Below, in pieces: positions 5,453-8,175 of a stretch of DNA of 8,175 nucleotides. A model generated the notes under the pieces. The model saw only the letters and a list, made by a program, of their open reading frames with translations. It ran no database searches and was not told the origin of the DNA. The position numbers and the translations under genes were made by a program. The stretch is from Streptosporangiaceae bacterium (lineage in GTDB: Bacteria; Actinomycetota; Actinomycetes; Streptosporangiales; Streptosporangiaceae): positions 1 through 8,175 of the forward strand of contig JASHSZ010000342.1 in assembly GCA_030040815.1 (NCBI GenBank), read 5' to 3'. Positions within the stretch are counted from its first letter, which is position 1, and each line of letters starts with the position of its first letter.

Positions 5453-6858
5453 GCGCCCGAGACCGCGGTCACCCCGGTCAGGGTGCCGACCAGGACCAAG
5501 TCGCCAGCCAGGCTGGGGGAGACGAAGTGCGGCAGTCCGCTCGCGACCGTGATCTGGTGCTCGACCTGGCCGGTCGCCGGGCTGAGCTCGTCCAAGACGC
5601 CGGAGTCCGGGCTGGCAACCCAGACGGCGCCACCGCCGATGACCGGCGATCCCCAGACGTCCGACGGCCCGCGCCAGAGCACCCGGACGCTGGACGAGGC
5701 GGTGTCGACGGCGGCCAGCCCCGTGATGCACGGCACGTAGACGATGCTGCCGCTCACCGCGGCCCCGCCATAGGCGGAGCACACCGGCCCGGCGGCAATC
5801 TGCCCGCCGACCCCGCCGAGGTGGGCGGCGGTCAGCAGATACCCGACGCCGCTCTTGCCTACCTGCAGGATCTGCCCGTCGCCGAGCAGTGCCGGTGACA
5901 TCGAGCCCAGGTCCAGATCGTCGTCGCTGAGCGTGCGCCAGTCGGTGGGGGCGAAGATGCCCACCCGCTGTAGTTGCGGCGTCAGGGCGGTGACCGAATC
6001 GCTGCCGTCGAAGGTCGCCGCGCCCGGCGCGCCGTTGCCGGTCCCGACGTAGATCGTGCCGTCCGGGCCGACGACGGGACCGCCGGCCCCCCAGATGCCG
6101 CCCTGCTTCGCGGTCGGCACCAGGTAGGAGTACACGGTGCCGTGGCCGTCGGCTGGCATGCCGACCACCGACCCGATGTAAGGGCCGCAGTCGCCGTAGT
6201 GGCCGCCGAAGACGACGTAGATGTACCCGTCCTCGAGCGCGAGCGCGCCACGTTGCTGGTCGTAGAACGCCTGGTGGTCGGGCGAGGGCACATACTGCCT
6301 GACCACGACGGCACCGCTGGCAGGGTCTAGGCCCACGAGCACGTGCTGGCTGGTGCCGGACTGGGCGACGAAGTATGCGAGGTTCGTCTGCGGATCGTAG
6401 ACGCCGGTGCTGGTGATGCCGAGTGGGTTCAGGTTGCCGCACGGCTGCTCGCTGAGCGGCTCGGCAGTGCCGACGCTGATGCGCCAGAGCACCGCGCCGG
6501 TGGTCAGGTCCAGGCCGTAGATCTCGTCCTGCTCCGTGGCCGCGATGACGGTCGTGCCGACGACGAGCGGCTGGCCGTAGACGGCACCGCCGAGCGATGC
6601 CGTCCACGCAAGGGCGAGCGGGCCTGCCGGGGGGAGGCCCGCGACATTGCCCGTTCTGGCCGCGTTTCCATGGTATTGATACCAGCCGGCCGACGTCGGC
6701 GGGACCGCGCTCGGCGCGCTCGCGCTCGGCGTGGCCGTCAGGCGTGGCGACGGCGAGCGGGGCGGGCTGACCGCCGGAGCGCTCGAGCAGCCGACGAGCG
6801 CCATGAGCAGAGCGAGCGCGAGGGTCGTGGCACGAATCCGCACCTCGCCAGTCTGCAC
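5449..6858 (-). CDS. PQQ-type beta-propeller lipoprotein (secreted, membrane-anchored)
   Basis: This 469-residue protein is predicted to be exported and lipid-anchored on the outer face of the membrane. The N terminus has Arg residues, a hydrophobic core (TLALALLMALVG) and a lipobox LVGC with Cys24. A Pro/Ser/Thr/Ala-rich stalk (25-57) follows. The rest is repeated beta-propeller blades of the PQQ-binding-like/quinoprotein kind: EIYGLDLTTGAVLWR (112-126), GPVVGPDGTIYVGTGNG (260-276), FAPTDWRTLSDDDLDLGSM (302-320) and SPVIGGGAVWVASPDSG (404-420). Cys140, Cys224, Cys360 and Cys377 could form disulfides. Known enzymes of this fold are PQQ dehydrogenases, but most lipoproteins of this type are uncharacterised, and a catalytic role is not shown here. 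Start GTG 6858 has a GAGG element 8 bases upstream; GTG 6843 is a possible alternative. The label 'BamB' would be misleading, since BamB is an outer-membrane assembly factor. The TAG stop overlaps the stop of the convergent ABC gene. Confidence 0.88.
   Translation of the reverse strand: MQTGEVRIRATTLALALLMALVGCSSAPAVSPPRSPSPRLTATPSASAPSAVPPTSAGWYQYHGNAARTGNVAGLPPAGPLALAWTASLGGAVYGQPLVVGTTVIAATEQDEIYGLDLTTGAVLWRISVGTAEPLSEQPCGNLNPLGITSTGVYDPQTNLAYFVAQSGTSQHVLVGLDPASGAVVVRQYVPSPDHQAFYDQQRGALALEDGYIYVVFGGHYGDCGPYIGSVVGMPADGHGTVYSYLVPTAKQGGIWGAGGPVVGPDGTIYVGTGNGAPGAATFDGSDSVTALTPQLQRVGIFAPTDWRTLSDDDLDLGSMSPALLGDGQILQVGKSGVGYLLTAAHLGGVGGQIAAGPVCSAYGGAAVSGSIVYVPCITGLAAVDTASSSVRVLWRGPSDVWGSPVIGGGAVWVASPDSGVLDELSPATGQVEHQITVASGLPHFVSPSLAGDLVLVGTLTGVTAVSGA
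5461..5470. other. 10-bp perfect palindrome just past the ABC gene stop
   Basis: GACCGCGGTC reads the same on both strands. It starts 9 bases after the ABC gene TAA and lies inside the last codons of the convergent lipoprotein gene. Because the two genes overlap at their stops, there is no dedicated terminator space, and a short GC-rich hairpin here could help end transcripts. Without a loop or a U-tract it is weak evidence for a terminator and may simply reflect codon choice. Confidence 0.2.
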
Positions 6859-6965
6859 CTCAGTCGCCTCGGCCCGGTAGATTCGGCCCTGCGGCCCCGC
6901 GGGGTACGGGTGTCTCTGCGGCTGCGTGGGGTTACGGAGGTTGTCCCCCCAGACATGAGAGGCAC
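6859..6965. promoter_or_regulatory. Divergent intergenic region between the lipoprotein and the phosphatidyltransferase genes
   Basis: These 107 bases separate two divergent starts and should hold promoters for both. On the plus strand TAGATT (6878-6883) fits a -10 pattern, without a recognisable -35. A perfect palindrome, CCCCGCGGGG (6895-6904), lies between the two starts and could be an operator. A direct repeat CTGCGGC occurs at 6889-6895 and 6916-6922. GGAGG at 6936-6940 and GAGAGG at 6957-6962 are Shine-Dalgarno-like sequences before the ATG at 6966, the first too far (25 bases) and the second rather close (3 bases). None of these elements is strong alone. Confidence 0.35.
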
Positions 6966-7646
6966 ATGACCCATCAGGGCGACGGCAGCGGGCGGGGTTA
7001 CACCGCGGTGGGCGGGCCGGACGAGCCGGGCGAGCGGATCCTGACCATCCCGAACGCCATCAGCGTTGCCCGCCTAGCGGGTGTCCCGGTTTTCCTGTGG
7101 CTGGTCCTCGGCCTGCACACGGCCGCAGGCGACTGGTGGGCGGTGGGCCTGCTGATCGCCTCGGGGGTCTCGGACTGGCTCGACGGCAAGATCGCCCGGG
7201 CGCTGCATCAGCAGAGCCGGCTCGGCCAGGTGCTCGACCCGGCCGCGGACCGGCTGTACATCGTGGCTACCGTGGTAGCGCTGGCGATTCGCGCCATCAT
7301 CCCGTGGTGGCTGGTGGCGCTGCTCGGGGCCAGGGAGGTGCTGATGGCGGGTGTCCTGTGGCTGCTGCGCCGTCGCGGCTGGGGCGCGCTCCAGGTGAGC
7401 TTCGCCGGGAAGACGGCGACGCTTTGCCTGCTGTATGCCTTCCCGTTGCTCTTCCTGGGTTCGCACGTTGCCGGTTACGCCGAGACTGCGAGGGTAGCCG
7501 GTTGGACGATGGCTATCTGGGGAAGTGCGCTCTACTGGTACGCAGCGATGCTGTACGTCGTACAGGCAAGGCGCCTCCTGGCGACGGATCCGCCGAGCCG
7601 GCCTCCGGCGAGGGTGCGAGCCTCGGACGAGTCGCGGTCGGGATAA
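6966..7646 (+). CDS. CDP-alcohol phosphatidyltransferase (cardiolipin/phosphatidylglycerophosphate synthase type)
   Basis: This integral membrane enzyme transfers a phosphatidyl group from a CDP-diacylglycerol donor to an alcohol acceptor in phospholipid synthesis. The 226-residue protein contains the full family signature D-x2-D-G-x2-A-R-x8-G-x3-D-x3-D, with Asp70, Asp73, Gly74, Ala77, Arg78, Gly87, Asp91 and Asp95. The aspartates bind the metal and catalyse transfer. LTIPNAISVARLAGVPVFLW (26-45) is the usual entry helix of the PgsA/Cls branch. Further hydrophobic helices lie near 57-69, 96-112, 115-134, 149-165 and 177-200, and the C-terminal tail (205-226) is polar. In Streptomyces coelicolor I recall a protein of this kind, SCO1389, as the eukaryote-like cardiolipin synthase, next to a mannose-1-phosphate guanylyltransferase (SCO1388) as here. 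Cardiolipin synthase is therefore the favoured reading, with phosphatidylglycerophosphate synthase the alternative. The next gene starts 44 bases downstream, so they are probably co-transcribed. Confidence 0.9.
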   Translation: MTHQGDGSGRGYTAVGGPDEPGERILTIPNAISVARLAGVPVFLWLVLGLHTAAGDWWAVGLLIASGVSDWLDGKIARALHQQSRLGQVLDPAADRLYIVATVVALAIRAIIPWWLVALLGAREVLMAGVLWLLRRRGWGALQVSFAGKTATLCLLYAFPLLFLGSHVAGYAETARVAGWTMAIWGSALYWYAAMLYVVQARRLLATDPPSRPPARVRASDESRSG

Positions 7647-7670
7647 GTGCGGAAAGGAGAGGCGTCGGCG

Positions 7671-7694
7671 GTGGAGCCCGTGATTGTGCCGTGA
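7671..7694 (+). promoter_or_regulatory. Possible 7-codon leader ORF coupled to the nucleotidyltransferase start
   Basis: A strong Shine-Dalgarno, AAAGGAGAGG (7653-7662), is well spaced for a GTG at 7671 but lies 28 bases before the nucleotidyltransferase GTG at 7691. Reading from 7671 gives MEPVIVP and then TGA at 7692-7694, which overlaps the nucleotidyltransferase start as GTGA. Ribosomes could load at the strong site, translate the mini-ORF and re-initiate. The peptide has no recognisable function, and chance cannot be excluded in so short a span. Confidence 0.3.
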
Positions 7695-8175
7695 AAGCGG
7701 TCGTGATGGCGGGGGGCGAGGGGACCAGGCTGCGCCCGATGACAGCGAGCCAGCCTAAGCCCATGCTGCCGGTGGCCAACCGGCCGATCATGGAGCACGT
7801 GCTGCGACTGCTGCGTCGGCACGGGCTGACCGACACCGTCGTCACCGTCCACTTCCTCGCCTCGATGGTGCGCAACTACTTCGGTGACGGCGAGGATTTC
7901 GGGATGCGCCTGCAGTACGCGACCGAGGAGGCACCGCTCGGCACCGCGGGCAGCGTCAAGAATGCCGAGGACGCGCTGCGCGACGAGCCCTTCCTGGTCA
8001 TCTCCGGGGACGCGCTCACTGACATCGACCTGTCCGACCTCATCGCCTTCCACAAAGACAACAAGGCACTCGTCACCGTCGCCCTGGCCCGCGTGCCGGA
8101 TCCGCTCGAGTTCGGCATCGTCATCATGGACGATGACGGCAAGATCCAGCGGTTCCTGGAGAAGCCGACGTGGGG
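7691..8175 (+). CDS. Sugar-1-phosphate nucleotidyltransferase, 5' part (probable mannose-1-phosphate guanylyltransferase)
   Basis: The first 161 codons are present and the gene runs off the window. The enzyme joins a sugar-1-phosphate to an NTP to give an NDP-sugar. The N terminus MKAVVMAGGEGTRLRPMT carries the GGxGTRLRP nucleotide-binding loop (8-16). It is followed by PKPMLPVANRPIMEH with Lys23, the APLGTAGSVKNA block (81-92), ISGDALTDIDL with the metal-binding Asp107, and FLEKPTW (155-161). The wording of these blocks and the position after a CDP-alcohol phosphatidyltransferase match the actinobacterial mannose-1-phosphate guanylyltransferases (SCO1388-like), which I recall as long proteins with a C-terminal phosphomannomutase-like part. 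That part would lie beyond the window. Glucose-1-phosphate specificity remains possible. GTG 7691 is chosen because the family begins exactly at M-K-A-V. No good in-frame start lies between the upstream stop and it, although its own Shine-Dalgarno is poor. Confidence 0.9.
   Translation, partial: MKAVVMAGGEGTRLRPMTASQPKPMLPVANRPIMEHVLRLLRRHGLTDTVVTVHFLASMVRNYFGDGEDFGMRLQYATEEAPLGTAGSVKNAEDALRDEPFLVISGDALTDIDLSDLIAFHKDNKALVTVALARVPDPLEFGIVIMDDDGKIQRFLEKPTW

Noticed and set aside
5123..6607. Minus-strand open frame (about 494 codons) overlapping the lipoprotein gene in another frame
   Set aside because: It is Arg/Gly/Ala-rich low-complexity sequence. The overlapping frame 5449-6858 has a lipobox and propeller blades, so it is the real gene.
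6343..6969. Plus-strand open frame ending at the phosphatidyltransferase start, considered as an upstream coupled gene
   Set aside because: Most of it is antisense to the lipoprotein gene, with Arg/Ala/Gly-rich composition and no family resemblance. Only its last four codons matter, as a possible mini-leader.

Overview
The window is very GC-rich (about 70% by eye), with strong G/C preference at third codon positions, GTG starts, tight gene packing and one lipoprotein with a Pro/Ser/Ala-rich stalk. Together with a CDP-alcohol phosphatidyltransferase followed directly by a sugar-1-phosphate nucleotidyltransferase (a pair I recall from Streptomyces as SCO1389/SCO1388), this points to an actinomycete. 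No RNA gene, IS element, CRISPR array or integration site was seen.

Layout. Bases 1-113 look like the 3' end of a gene for a membrane protein. After a 120-base gap come two translationally coupled plus-strand genes: a 578-aa permease with two fused BPD-type permease halves (234-1970), and a 1161-aa protein (1967-5452). The latter starts as a NitT/TauT-type ABC ATPase and continues through an AAA-associated C-terminal domain. It then carries two consecutive copies of the N-terminal half of the K+/turgor sensor kinase KdpD, each a KdpD_N domain followed by a universal-stress-protein (USP) domain. A convergent minus-strand gene (5449-6858) encodes a PQQ-type beta-propeller lipoprotein, and its stop codon overlaps the stop of the ABC gene. 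Across a 107-base divergent gap lies the plus-strand pair: a CDP-alcohol phosphatidyltransferase (6966-7646), probably a cardiolipin or phosphatidylglycerophosphate synthase, and the start of a nucleotidyltransferase (7691 to the window end), probably mannose-1-phosphate guanylyltransferase.

How they fit together. The permease and the fusion ATPase should form one ABC importer of the 'duplicated permease' anion-transport type. No substrate-binding protein gene is in the window, so the substrate is unknown. The ATPase carries two KdpD-derived sensory modules but no histidine kinase, and in both modules the Walker A lysine is threonine. I infer an importer whose ATPase is controlled through non-catalytic KdpD/USP modules, perhaps by an ionic, osmotic or nucleotide signal. 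This is the most unusual object in the window. The last two genes are cell-envelope functions (phospholipid and activated mannose) and look like ordinary core genome.
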